Source: Ectopseudomonas composti (GTDB lineage Bacteria; Pseudomonadota; Gammaproteobacteria; Pseudomonadales; Pseudomonadaceae). Taken from it: a stretch of DNA of 64,000 nt. The first letter of the stretch is position 1. The number at the start of each line of letters is the position of its first letter. The notes beneath the pieces were generated by a model, which had not been told where the DNA came from, ran no database searches, and saw nothing but the letters and a program-made list of their open reading frames with translations. Where the stretch lies: contig NZ_LSSW01000031.1 in the NCBI RefSeq assembly GCF_001567565.1, forward strand, positions 124,001-188,000. Reading direction: 5' to 3'. Positions 8,703 through 16,263 of the stretch are shown here, piece after piece. Both the position numbers and the translations under genes were made by a program.

Positions 8703-8768
8703 CACCGGGCTCGCCCGGTGGCAACGTCAAAGATAGGGGAAGAGCCTTAACAGCTCTTCCCCTATTTC
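8703..8768 (+). terminator. Tandem hairpins between rplT and pheS (attenuator-like)
   Basis: Two stems lie in the 96-base gap. The first is CACCGGG/CCCGGTG (8703-8709/8714-8720). The second is a 13-bp stem ATAGGGGAAGAGC/GCTCTTCCCCTAT (8733-8745/8753-8765) followed by a short TTC run. The second looks like a weak intrinsic terminator or attenuator that would lower pheST expression relative to the ribosomal genes. No phenylalanine-rich leader peptide was found. Confidence 0.5.
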
Positions 8769-8785
8769 GTATCTGGAGTCTGTAA

Positions 8786-9802
8786 ATGGAAAATCTGGAT
8801 GCATTGGTCTCCCAAGCGCTCGAGGCCGTGCAACAAAGCGAAGATGTCAATGCCCTGGAACAGCTCCGGGTTCAGTACCTTGGCAAGAAAGGCGAGCTGA
8901 CAGCCCTGATGCAGACCCTGGGCAAGCTGTCGGCTGAAGAGCGCCCGCAGGCCGGCGCCCTGATCAATACTGCCAAGAACCAGGTGCAAGACGCTCTGAA
9001 TGCCCGCAAATCCGTGCTTGAGCAGGCTCTGCTCGCCGAGAAGCTGGCCTCCGAGCGTATCGATGTGACCCTGCCTGGCCGTGGCCAGGCCTCCGGTGGT
9101 CTGCACCCGGTCACCCGCACGCTGGAGCGTGTCGAGCAGTTCTTCACCCATATTGGTTTCAGCGTTGCCGAAGGCCCGGAAGTCGAAGACGACTACCATA
9201 ACTTCGAAGCGCTCAACATCCCCGGCCACCACCCGGCGCGGGCGATGCATGACACCTTCTATTTCAATGCGAACATGCTGCTGCGCACTCACACCTCGCC
9301 GGTGCAGGTGCGCACGATGGAATCGCAGCAGCCGCCGATCCGCATCGTCTGCCCCGGCCGCGTTTATCGTTGCGACTCCGATATCACTCACTCGCCGATG
9401 TTCCATCAGGTCGAAGGCCTGCTGGTCGACGAGGACATCAGCTTTGCCGACCTCAAGGGCACCATCGAGGAGTTTCTTCGAGTGTTCTTCGAGAAGCCGC
9501 TGGGCGTGCGTTTCCGTCCATCGTTCTTCCCCTTCACCGAGCCTTCGGCTGAAGTCGACATGCAGTGCGTGATGTGCTCCGGTAAAGGCTGCCGTGTGTG
9601 CAAACAGACCGGCTGGCTGGAAGTGATGGGGTGCGGCATGGTTCATCCCAACGTGCTGCGCATGAGTGGCATCGACCCGGAGAAGTACTCTGGCTTCGCT
9701 TTCGGTATGGGCGTCGAGCGCCTGGCCATGCTGCGTTACGGCGTCAATGATTTGCGCCTGTTCTTCGATAACGACCTGCGGTTCCTGGCGCAATTTCGCT
9801 AG
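8786..9802 (+). CDS. pheS: Phenylalanyl-tRNA synthetase alpha subunit
   Basis: 338 aa. The N-terminal coiled coil (residues 1-85) is followed by the class II catalytic core: HPVTRTLERVEQFF, motif 2 around RIVCPGRVYRCDSDITHSPMFHQVEGLLVD, and motif 3 GFAFGMGVERLAMLRYG at the C-terminus. It forms the (alpha-beta)2 heterotetramer with the product of pheT, which begins 45 bases downstream. Confidence 0.97.
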   Translation: MENLDALVSQALEAVQQSEDVNALEQLRVQYLGKKGELTALMQTLGKLSAEERPQAGALINTAKNQVQDALNARKSVLEQALLAEKLASERIDVTLPGRGQASGGLHPVTRTLERVEQFFTHIGFSVAEGPEVEDDYHNFEALNIPGHHPARAMHDTFYFNANMLLRTHTSPVQVRTMESQQPPIRIVCPGRVYRCDSDITHSPMFHQVEGLLVDEDISFADLKGTIEEFLRVFFEKPLGVRFRPSFFPFTEPSAEVDMQCVMCSGKGCRVCKQTGWLEVMGCGMVHPNVLRMSGIDPEKYSGFAFGMGVERLAMLRYGVNDLRLFFDNDLRFLAQFR

Positions 9803-9846
9803 CCACCGTCCCTCGTGATCGAATTCGTTTAAGGAGAACAGACAAC

Positions 9847-12225
9847 ATGAAATTCAGTGAACAGTGGCTGCGCAGCTGGGTGAACCCCGACGTATCCCGT
9901 GAGGAGTTGGTCGCGCGCCTGTCCATGGTCGGCCTAGAGGTCGATGCGGTGCAGCCGGTGGCCGGTGTCTTCAGTGGTGTGGTGGTCGGTGAGATCCTCA
10001 GTGCCGAACAGCACCCGGATGCCGACAAGCTGCGCGTGTGCCAGGTGAGCAATGGCGCCGAGACCTTCCAGGTCGTCTGCGGTGCGCCCAATGCCCGTGC
10101 CGGCATCAAGATTCCGTTCGCCATGATCGGTGCCGAGCTGCCGGGCGACTTCAAGATCAAGAAGGCCAAGCTGCGTGGCGTGGAGTCGCAGGGCATGCTG
10201 TGCTCGGCTTCCGAGCTGCAGGTCAGCGAAGACAATAGCGGCTTGATGGAGCTGGCGGCGGATGCGCCTGTCGGGCAGGACATCCGGGCCTACCTGAGTC
10301 TCGACGATGCCAGCATCGAGATCGGCCTGACCCCCAATCGTGGCGACTGCCTGTCGCTCGCCGGCCTCGCTCGCGAAGTCGGAGCCATGTACGGCGCTGC
10401 AGTTTCGCCGGTGGCTGTCGAAGTCGTAGCGCCCGCCCACGATGAAGTGCGTCCGGTCGAGGTGCTGGCGAGCAATGCTTGCCCGCGCTATCTGGGGCGC
10501 GTGGTACGCAACGTCGACCTGTCCAGGCCGACCCCGCTGTGGATGGTCGAACGCCTGCGTCGGTCCGATATCCGCAGTATCGATGCGGCAGTGGATATCA
10601 CCAATTACGTGATGCTCGAGCTGGGTCAGCCGATGCATGCTTTCGATCTCGCCGAGCTCAACGGCGGCATTCGCGTACGCATGGCGGAAGAGGGCGAGAA
10701 GCTGGTGCTGCTCGATGGCCAGGAAGTCAGCCTGCGCGCTGACACCCTGGTGATCGCCGACCATGGTCGTGCTCTGGCCATTGCTGGCGTAATGGGTGGT
10801 GAACACAGCGGTGTGAGCGACAAGACGCGTGACCTGTTCCTGGAAAGCGCTTTCTTCGACACCATCGCCGTAGCTGGCAAGGCCCGTTCCTATGGCCTGC
10901 ACACCGACTCTTCGCACCGCTTCGAGCGTGGTGTCGATTCGCAGTTGGCGCGCAAGGCGATGGAGCGCGCCACTGCGCTGCTGCTGGAGATCGTCGGCGG
11001 TGAAGCTGGGCCGATCATCGAGGTCGCCAGCGAGGCCGATCTGCCCAAGGTGGCGCCCATCACGCTGCGTGCCGAGCGTATCAGTCAGATGCTGGGTATG
11101 GACATGGACGGTGCCGAAGTCGAACGTCTGCTCGCCGCACTGGGGCTGGGCGTCAGCGCTCAGGGCTCCGGTCAATGGCAGGTCAGTGTGCCGAGCCACC
11201 GTTTCGATATCAGTCTGGAAGTGGACCTGATCGAAGAGTTGGGCCGCCTGTATGGCTACAATCGCCTGCCGGTGCGTTACCCGCAGGCTCGCCTGGCGCC
11301 ACAGGCCAAGGCCGAAGCGCGTGCCGAACTGCCGGCTCTGCGTCGCCTGCTGGTCGCCCGTGGCTACCAGGAAGCGATCACCTACAGCTTCATCGATCCT
11401 AAGCTGTTCGAGCTGTTCACCCCTGGCGTCGAGCCGCTGCAGTTGGCTAACCCGATCTCTGCCGATATGGCTGCCATGCGTTCGTCGCTGTGGCCGGGCC
11501 TGGTCAAGGCGCTGCAGCACAACCTCAACCGTCAGCAGTCGCGTGTGCGCCTGTTCGAAAGCGGCTTGCGCTTCGTCGGCCAGTTGGAAGGTCTGCAGCA
11601 GGAGGCCATGCTTGCGGGTGTGATCACTGGGAGCCGTCTGCCGGAAGGCTGGGCCAACGGCCGTGAGAGCGTCGATTTCTATGACCTGAAGGCTGATGTC
11701 GAGGCGTTGCTGGGTTATGCCGGCGCGGCCGATGCATTCAGCTTCGTGCCGGGCGAGCATCCTGCTCTGCATCCAGGCCAGACCGCTCGTATCGAGAGGG
11801 AAGGGCGTCTGGTCGGCTTCATCGGAGCCTTGCACCCGGAGCTGACCAAGACCCTGGGCCTGGATCAGTCGGTGTTCCTCTTCGAGCTAGTGTTGGCCGA
11901 AGTCGCTGCTGGTCGTATGCCTGCGTTCAGCGAATTGTCTCGCTTCCCTGAAGTACGTCGTGACCTGGCGTTGCTGGTCGATCGCGAGCAGCCGGCCGAA
12001 GCCGTGTTGTCGGCAATCCGAGAAACTGCAGGCGAATGGCTGACAGACCTCAAGCTATTTGACGTCTATCACGGTAAAGGTATTGATCCGCATAGAAAAA
12101 GCCTTGCTGTTGGCTTGACCTGGCAACATCCATCGCGCACTCTTAATGACGATGAGGTGAGTACTACTACGCAAAACATCCTCACCTGCCTCGAACAAAG
12201 GTTCAACGCCACGTTAAGGAAGTAG
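9847..12225 (+). CDS. pheT: Phenylalanyl-tRNA synthetase beta subunit
   Basis: 792 aa, full length. The tRNA-binding/EMAP-like domain (about 40-150), B3/4 editing domain, B5 domain, the catalytic-like core (VDLIEELGRLYGYNRLP) and the C-terminal ferredoxin-fold anticodon-binding domain (SRFPEVRRDLALLVDREQPAEAVL) appear in order. The start has AAGGAGAA about 10 bases upstream. The gene ends three bases before ihfA. Confidence 0.97.
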   Translation: MKFSEQWLRSWVNPDVSREELVARLSMVGLEVDAVQPVAGVFSGVVVGEILSAEQHPDADKLRVCQVSNGAETFQVVCGAPNARAGIKIPFAMIGAELPGDFKIKKAKLRGVESQGMLCSASELQVSEDNSGLMELAADAPVGQDIRAYLSLDDASIEIGLTPNRGDCLSLAGLAREVGAMYGAAVSPVAVEVVAPAHDEVRPVEVLASNACPRYLGRVVRNVDLSRPTPLWMVERLRRSDIRSIDAAVDITNYVMLELGQPMHAFDLAELNGGIRVRMAEEGEKLVLLDGQEVSLRADTLVIADHGRALAIAGVMGGEHSGVSDKTRDLFLESAFFDTIAVAGKARSYGLHTDSSHRFERGVDSQLARKAMERATALLLEIVGGEAGPIIEVASEADLPKVAPITLRAERISQMLGMDMDGAEVERLLAALGLGVSAQGSGQWQVSVPSHRFDISLEVDLIEELGRLYGYNRLPVRYPQARLAPQAKAEARAELPALRRLLVARGYQEAITYSFIDPKLFELFTPGVEPLQLANPISADMAAMRSSLWPGLVKALQHNLNRQQSRVRLFESGLRFVGQLEGLQQEAMLAGVITGSRLPEGWANGRESVDFYDLKADVEALLGYAGAADAFSFVPGEHPALHPGQTARIEREGRLVGFIGALHPELTKTLGLDQSVFLFELVLAEVAAGRMPAFSELSRFPEVRRDLALLVDREQPAEAVLSAIRETAGEWLTDLKLFDVYHGKGIDPHRKSLAVGLTWQHPSRTLNDDEVSTTTQNILTCLEQRFNATLRK

Positions 12226-12228
12226 CGT

Positions 12229-12531
12229 ATGGGGGCTCTGACGAAAGCTGAAATGGCGGAACGTCTGTATGAAGAGCTCGGCCTGAACAAGCGGGAAGCC
12301 AAGGAACTGGTGGAACTGTTTTTTGAAGAGATCCGCCAGGCTCTTGAGCTTAACGAACAGGTCAAGCTGTCCGGGTTCGGCAACTTCGACTTGCGCGACA
12401 AGCGCCAGCGACCGGGCCGTAATCCGAAAACAGGGGAAGAGATTCCGATCACGGCTCGCCGTGTGGTCACTTTTCGTCCAGGGCAAAAATTGAAAGCCAG
12501 GGTCGAGGCCTATGCTGGAACCAAGTCATAA
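12229..12531 (+). CDS. ihfA: Integration host factor alpha subunit
   Basis: 100 aa HU/IHF-fold protein. MGALTKAEMAERLYEELGLNKREAKELVE forms the dimerisation helices, and the DNA-bending arm carries RPGRNPKTGEEIPI with the intercalating proline. It is encoded directly after pheT, the usual place in gammaproteobacteria. IHF assists sigma-54 promoters and phage-type recombination, both relevant to the accessory genes downstream. Confidence 0.96.
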   Translation: MGALTKAEMAERLYEELGLNKREAKELVELFFEEIRQALELNEQVKLSGFGNFDLRDKRQRPGRNPKTGEEIPITARRVVTFRPGQKLKARVEAYAGTKS

Positions 12532-12868
12532 CGACGAATTACCGGCAATTCCCGGCAAACGTTACTTCACCATCGGTGAGGTCAGCGAGCTCTGTGCGGT
12601 CAAACCTCACGTTTTGCGCTACTGGGAGCAGGAATTCCCACAGTTGAATCCGGTAAAGCGGCGGGGCAACCGCCGCTACTATCAGCGCCAGGACGTGCTG
12701 ATGATTCGGCAGATTCGAGCATTGCTGTACGATCAAGGTTTCACCATCGGTGGGGCGCGTCAGCGTCTCTCAGGTGATGAGGCCAAAGACGATACCACCC
12801 AGTATCGTCAGCTGATCAAGCAGATGATCGCTGAGCTTGAGGACGTTTTGCACGTCCTGAAGAAGTAA
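12512..12868 (+). CDS. MerR-family transcriptional regulator
   Basis: 118 aa. The winged HTH of MerR type begins YFTIGEVSELCAVKPHVLRYWEQEFPQLNPVKRRGNRRYYQRQDV (about residues 19-62), followed by a coiled-coil dimerisation helix. There is no C-terminal effector domain or metal-binding cysteine cluster, so the inducer is unknown. It overlaps ihfA by 20 bases, an arrangement conserved in pseudomonads. Confidence 0.92.
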   Translation: MLEPSHNDELPAIPGKRYFTIGEVSELCAVKPHVLRYWEQEFPQLNPVKRRGNRRYYQRQDVLMIRQIRALLYDQGFTIGGARQRLSGDEAKDDTTQYRQLIKQMIAELEDVLHVLKK

Positions 12869-12881
12869 GGCTAAGAAAAAG

Positions 12882-12911
12882 TTGCCTTATTTCAAAAGCT
12901 TAATGTATAGT
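12882..12911 (+). promoter_or_regulatory. Promoter of tRNA-Pro
   Basis: TTGCCT (12882-12887) and TATAGT (12906-12911) are separated by 18 bp. The tRNA begins 32 bases after the -10 box, and a small hairpin CTTCCGG/CCGGAAG lies in the 5' leader. Confidence 0.6.
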
Positions 12912-12943
12912 TCCTCCCGCTTCCGGTCACCCGGAAGCATCGT

Positions 12944-13020
12944 CGGGGCGTAGCGCAGCCCGGTAGCGCACTTGCATGGGGTGCAAGGGGTCGAGTGTTC
13001 GAATCACTCCGTCCCGACCA
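12944..13020 (+). tRNA. tRNA-Pro (anticodon GGG)
   Basis: The 77-nt cloverleaf has acceptor CGGGGCG pairing with CGTCCCG, discriminator A and an encoded CCA. The anticodon stem CTTGC/GCAAG encloses the loop ATGGGGT, placing GGG at 34-36. The T arm is GAGTGTTCGAATCACTC. Everything beyond this gene in the window looks accessory, so the tRNA 3' end is the likely attachment site of an integrated island. Confidence 0.95.
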
Positions 13021-13031
13021 AAAAACCCTAG

Positions 13032-13067
13032 AAAATCCAGTCACTTAGCGGTGACTGGATTTTTTTA
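13032..13067 (+). terminator. Rho-independent terminator after tRNA-Pro
   Basis: The stem ATCCAGTCAC / GTGACTGGAT (13035-13044 / 13051-13060) is followed by a run of T. The sequence GGTGACTGGA of its right arm is repeated once more at 13085-13094. Confidence 0.85.
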
Positions 13068-13079
13068 TGGGCGGGTGTT

Positions 13080-13199
13080 TTATCGGTGACTGGAATTTTG
13101 TGCCACTTTTTGTGCCACCACTGGTTCTTGCTTTGTGAGTATCAATTTTGTCGCGCGCTGACTGCGACACCCATGTAGCACCTGCATCAGGGGGGATAG
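13080..13199 (-). pseudogene. Possible 3' remnant of a tyrosine integrase gene
   Basis: On the minus strand a 39-codon open frame ends at TAA (13082-13080) with ...EPVVAQKVAQNSSHR. It is closed upstream by an in-frame TAA, and no start or catalytic motif remains. Integrases that sit against their target tRNA often end in such a tail pointing at the tRNA. This position, 60 bases from the tRNA-Pro 3' end, fits that. There are no catalytic residues to test, so the call rests on position and on my memory of similar tails. It may be ordinary intergenic DNA. Confidence 0.3.
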
Positions 13200-13290
13200 T
13201 TAGTTTGGGGGCTTTCAGGAGCTGTTAAGCAGGCTAGGAGTAAAAGGTCCTATGCTCAGACATCTGTCCGAGATTTGAGGCTCAACCTTC

Positions 13291-13330
13291 GGGCCGATAG
13301 CAACCGCTCACGCGAGGCTGCTATCGGCCC
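13291..13330. repeat. 12-bp perfect inverted repeat downstream of the sigma-54 regulator gene
   Basis: GGGCCGATAGCA (13291-13302) and TGCTATCGGCCC (13319-13330) are separated by 16 bases. The structure starts 22 bases beyond the minus-strand regulator stop at 13352. It lacks a T tract, so it is either a Rho-dependent or mRNA-stabilising hairpin or a palindromic site. The remaining 13,200-13,290 bases show no gene. Confidence 0.55.
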
Positions 13331-13351
13331 TGCGAGCTCCGCTGTAGTACG

Positions 13352-14758
13352 TCAGTATCCCTCGGTATCGCGCTGCAGCGTTTTTACGCTGCAGCCTAAT
13401 GCTTTCGCGGCGGCCTTCCAACTTCCTTTAGCGGCTTTGGCTTGTAGTGCCAGCTCCGCCTGAAACCGCCTGGTTTGTTCCTCACGGCTGCCTGTCCGAA
13501 CCGGCTCGGGCGTTGGCGGGCTTTGGTCGGCAAGGGACCACTGTTGAATCGCTGTGTCCAGCCAGTGGGTCGGATTGCCAGGTTCGAACCAGGCCATGCA
13601 GAGTGCCGCCAAGCGTTGTAAATCACGCAGATTGCCAGTCAGAGGGTGTTCCGCCAGCCGCTTTTGCAGTGCCTGCGACCAAGGGGCGACCGCTGGAAGC
13701 CTTACGTCAACGCGGCAATCTGCCCAGACTCGTTGCCAATCTTCCTGAAGGTCTTCGCGGCATTCGCGTAAGGCGGGCAGCGACACGCAAAGGTGGCTCA
13801 GGCGATCACACAGGTCCTCGTCCAACCGCTCGCGCAGTTGGGTCATAGACAGGTTCGAGGCACAGACCAATTCGAAGTCGACGCTGATCTCATTGTCACT
13901 GCCGATGGGGCGGTAGCGTCGCTGACGATCTTGGAACACCCTCACCAGCTGGCGCTGCACGGGCCGTGGTAGATCTTGGATTTCATCAAGAAACAGAATG
14001 CCGCCACTGGCCTGCGCGAGCAGGCCATCGCGCGCTTGCGCAGCGCCAGTAAAGGCGCCCTTGATGTGGCCAAACAACATGCTTTCCGCCAGGCTCGATT
14101 CCAGGCCGCCACAGGCGAGGGTGACTACTTTGCCCTGTCGCTGCTTGAGCGTTGCCACCTGGGTTTCCACAAGACGGCTCTTGCCAGTGCCGCGCTCTCC
14201 CAGTATCAGCAACGGAGCCCCTGCCACCCGGGCATAGCGGAACAGGCAATTCATTGCCTCGCGCCGTGCTGTCGAACGTGCTTCTGGATCGTAGGATGGC
14301 ACGTTCGGCTTCAACCGCTGTTGCCGACGTACCTCTGCGAGGTAGGTGCTGACCTCAAATTGCACGGCATCAAGCCGGCCGGGTTGGGATGACCATAAGC
14401 GCGTGCCGGGTGCAAATGCCCCGCCGGCATGCAGAATCAACCAGACGCTGTGCATCGCAGGAGTACCCGGCGAGAGGTTCAGGTGCAGACAACCTTCGAC
14501 GTGCTTCAACTTGGGTAGTACCTGGCGCTGGATCGAGTCATGGATGGTCTGGTGCTGAGTAGGGTCAGGCAGTTCGATCCTGATCGATTCGATGTGCGCA
14601 CCGTCGATGCTGCGCGGGATGTCGGCAGCGCTGTGCGTATGGACCAGATAAATGACCCGGCTGATCCGGACGCCAAGCTCGGCAAACTTGCCGAGCGCGC
14701 CTTCAAGTACCACCAGACCGGCTCGTTCCGCATGCCAGCAAAGTAGCGTATCGCTCAT
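13352..14758 (-). CDS. RtcR-like sigma-54 activator with CARF-type sensor domain
   Basis: 468 aa. Residues 1-150 look like a CARF (Rossmann-like) domain: the segment LHLNLSPGTPAMHSVWLIL (about 91-109) has the GTPAM-type ligand loop of CARF proteins and parallels the same region of E. coli RtcR. The central AAA+ sigma-54 interaction domain has Walker A GERGTGKS (187-194), the sigma-54-contact loop GAFTGA (234-239) and Walker B ILFLDE (254-259). The C-terminus (GSWKAAAKALGCSVKTLQRD) is a Fis-type HTH. RtcR is the known CARF-sigma-54 regulator of RNA repair genes, but no rtcA/rtcB is present here. The start overlaps the stop of the PLD gene (ATGA), so it is the last gene of the operon it probably activates. 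Confidence 0.85.
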   Translation of the reverse strand: MSDTLLCWHAERAGLVVLEGALGKFAELGVRISRVIYLVHTHSAADIPRSIDGAHIESIRIELPDPTQHQTIHDSIQRQVLPKLKHVEGCLHLNLSPGTPAMHSVWLILHAGGAFAPGTRLWSSQPGRLDAVQFEVSTYLAEVRRQQRLKPNVPSYDPEARSTARREAMNCLFRYARVAGAPLLILGERGTGKSRLVETQVATLKQRQGKVVTLACGGLESSLAESMLFGHIKGAFTGAAQARDGLLAQASGGILFLDEIQDLPRPVQRQLVRVFQDRQRRYRPIGSDNEISVDFELVCASNLSMTQLRERLDEDLCDRLSHLCVSLPALRECREDLQEDWQRVWADCRVDVRLPAVAPWSQALQKRLAEHPLTGNLRDLQRLAALCMAWFEPGNPTHWLDTAIQQWSLADQSPPTPEPVRTGSREEQTRRFQAELALQAKAAKGSWKAAAKALGCSVKTLQRDTEGY

Positions 14759-16263
14759 TGGCGTGACCTGCTGTCGATGACTACGGCGGCAGCACCGATT
14801 TCACCAAGCAGTTGGACGGCGGAGTCCAGCTCGCCTGGCTGGCTGATCGCTACCGTGAGGCGCCCGCTTGGTTCGCGCAGTACGTTGGGGGTGTAGGGGC
14901 GAGGTTTTTCCTTGCCTTGCGCGGGGCGCATGTGAGGGCTGGCCTTCGGGTTGCTGTAAGGGGCGGTGACTGTCCAGTTGCATTTCAACTGGTGAGCTGG
15001 CTCAGGCTTGGATACTTCCGGGCGGGGCGCCTCCAGGCGATGGGCGGACTCGGCAACTACCTCGCCCAGATTGACTTCAGCGACGGTCAGGATCTGTATC
15101 TGGTCCAGCCGACCGTTGCACCACAGTTGCACCTCCCCACTGAGGTCCCCCAGCACGGGGGCTGGCAGCAACCGCCAGGGCGCGACGGCCTGCCAGTGCA
15201 GCAGGCGCTGCTTGAGCTCTTCGGACTGGTGCGCATCCAGCAGCGCGCCAAGCTCGAAGCTATCGTCCAGTCCGTGCGGCTCCAGGTTTGCCGACATCAC
15301 CATGGCGTCTCCGGCATCGGTCCACAGTGCCTTGGCATGCAACCACTTGAAACCGTGAACCTGCGCACCGCTTTCGGCGAGTGCCAACAGCGCTGGCATG
15401 GCCGACGGGCGTATCCGTGCTAGCACCGTCACCTTCAGCCCTTCACGGGCGCGCTGGCACAGTAGTTCGACCACCGGATGTCGCAGGTCCCAGCCGAAGC
15501 TGCTGATGATGATCTGGGTTGAGGCGTTGTTCAACGCATACAGCAGGTGTTCAGCGATGCCTTTGTGCTCGGCCGTGGTGGCGCGGATGCCGGCCTGGGG
15601 TACTGGGTGCTGCACGCCCTTGACGGGTTTGGCAGCCTTGAAGTCGTGGCCGTCGAGCAATTCATGCTCCGCCGTTTGCCACATAGCCCAGCGCAGGTAC
15701 CCGGCGATGCCCTCGGCTTGTGTCGGACTCAGGCGCACTGCGAGTTCTTCGTTGCGCGTGAGGGCGCCCTCCGTGAGGTTGGCGGTGAGCAGGATGCCGG
15801 CCGGCCGGGTGTAGGGGTCGATCAGGACGACCTTGGCGTGAAAGTGCGCAGCCGTACGGAAAAGCACGGACTTGCCCAATGCCTTGAGCATCGCCTTGTG
15901 GTGCGCGTGGGTCTTCTGGTCGAACTCGCCCTGGTTCGGTTCCCTGCCCAGGCGCGCTTCCGAGGCCACCATCACATACACTCGTACGCCACGCTCAGCG
16001 GTGGCCTTCAGCGCTGCCTCGAAGACGGGGTCTGCGATCAGGAAGCTGCAGATCACGGCCATGTCCACTGCCTGATCCAGCAGTGCGATCAGTTCGGCGC
16101 GCAATGCGCCCTGGTTGCCGGAAACGTAGATCGAGTGGCCTATCTCCGAGGTTGGCAGGCGCTGCGCCCGGGCCCCTTGCCATGCTGCAGGCATGGGTAA
16201 GGCACGTTGGTCGAGCACTTCGGTGTGGGTGCGTACCCAGGGGTTGGTCATCTTGGTGTTCAT
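14755..16263 (-). CDS. PLD-fold nuclease-like protein with two HxK motifs
   Basis: 502 aa from ATG 16263, which overlaps the upstream stop as TGATG; an ATG at 16275 is possible. Two phospholipase D half-sites are visible: FHAKVVLIDPYT...LLTANLTEGAL (H142, K144) and WLHAKALWTDAG...VMSANLEPHGLD (H309, K311), each with the downstream Asn of the HKD signature. In this superfamily the two histidines form one active site that cuts phosphodiester bonds, here more likely nucleic acid than lipid. The last 130 residues have no recognised domain. It is third in a four-gene operon with a helicase and the CARF/sigma-54 regulator. Confidence 0.78.
   Translation of the reverse strand: MNTKMTNPWVRTHTEVLDQRALPMPAAWQGARAQRLPTSEIGHSIYVSGNQGALRAELIALLDQAVDMAVICSFLIADPVFEAALKATAERGVRVYVMVASEARLGREPNQGEFDQKTHAHHKAMLKALGKSVLFRTAAHFHAKVVLIDPYTRPAGILLTANLTEGALTRNEELAVRLSPTQAEGIAGYLRWAMWQTAEHELLDGHDFKAAKPVKGVQHPVPQAGIRATTAEHKGIAEHLLYALNNASTQIIISSFGWDLRHPVVELLCQRAREGLKVTVLARIRPSAMPALLALAESGAQVHGFKWLHAKALWTDAGDAMVMSANLEPHGLDDSFELGALLDAHQSEELKQRLLHWQAVAPWRLLPAPVLGDLSGEVQLWCNGRLDQIQILTVAEVNLGEVVAESAHRLEAPRPEVSKPEPAHQLKCNWTVTAPYSNPKASPHMRPAQGKEKPRPYTPNVLREPSGRLTVAISQPGELDSAVQLLGEIGAAAVVIDSRSRQ

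Noticed and set aside
9934..11835. 633-codon minus-strand frame opposite pheT
   Set aside because: pheT is unmistakable. The opposite frame has no ribosome site and a composition typical of antisense shadow frames.
13371..13402. Inverted repeat GCTGCAGCG...CGCTGCAGC near the end of the sigma-54 regulator gene
   Set aside because: It lies inside the codons of the C-terminal HTH, whose protein sequence explains it; treated as chance.
13352..14758. Naming the regulator rtcR and expecting the RNA repair operon
   Set aside because: Domain layout agrees, but no rtcA or rtcB gene is nearby and the N-terminus is only weakly similar, so the gene symbol was not used.
14755..16263. Calling the first PLD protein a cardiolipin synthase or lipid-metabolising PLD
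   Set aside because: No membrane segments, and the operon partners are a helicase and a sigma-54 regulator, so a nucleic-acid target is more likely.
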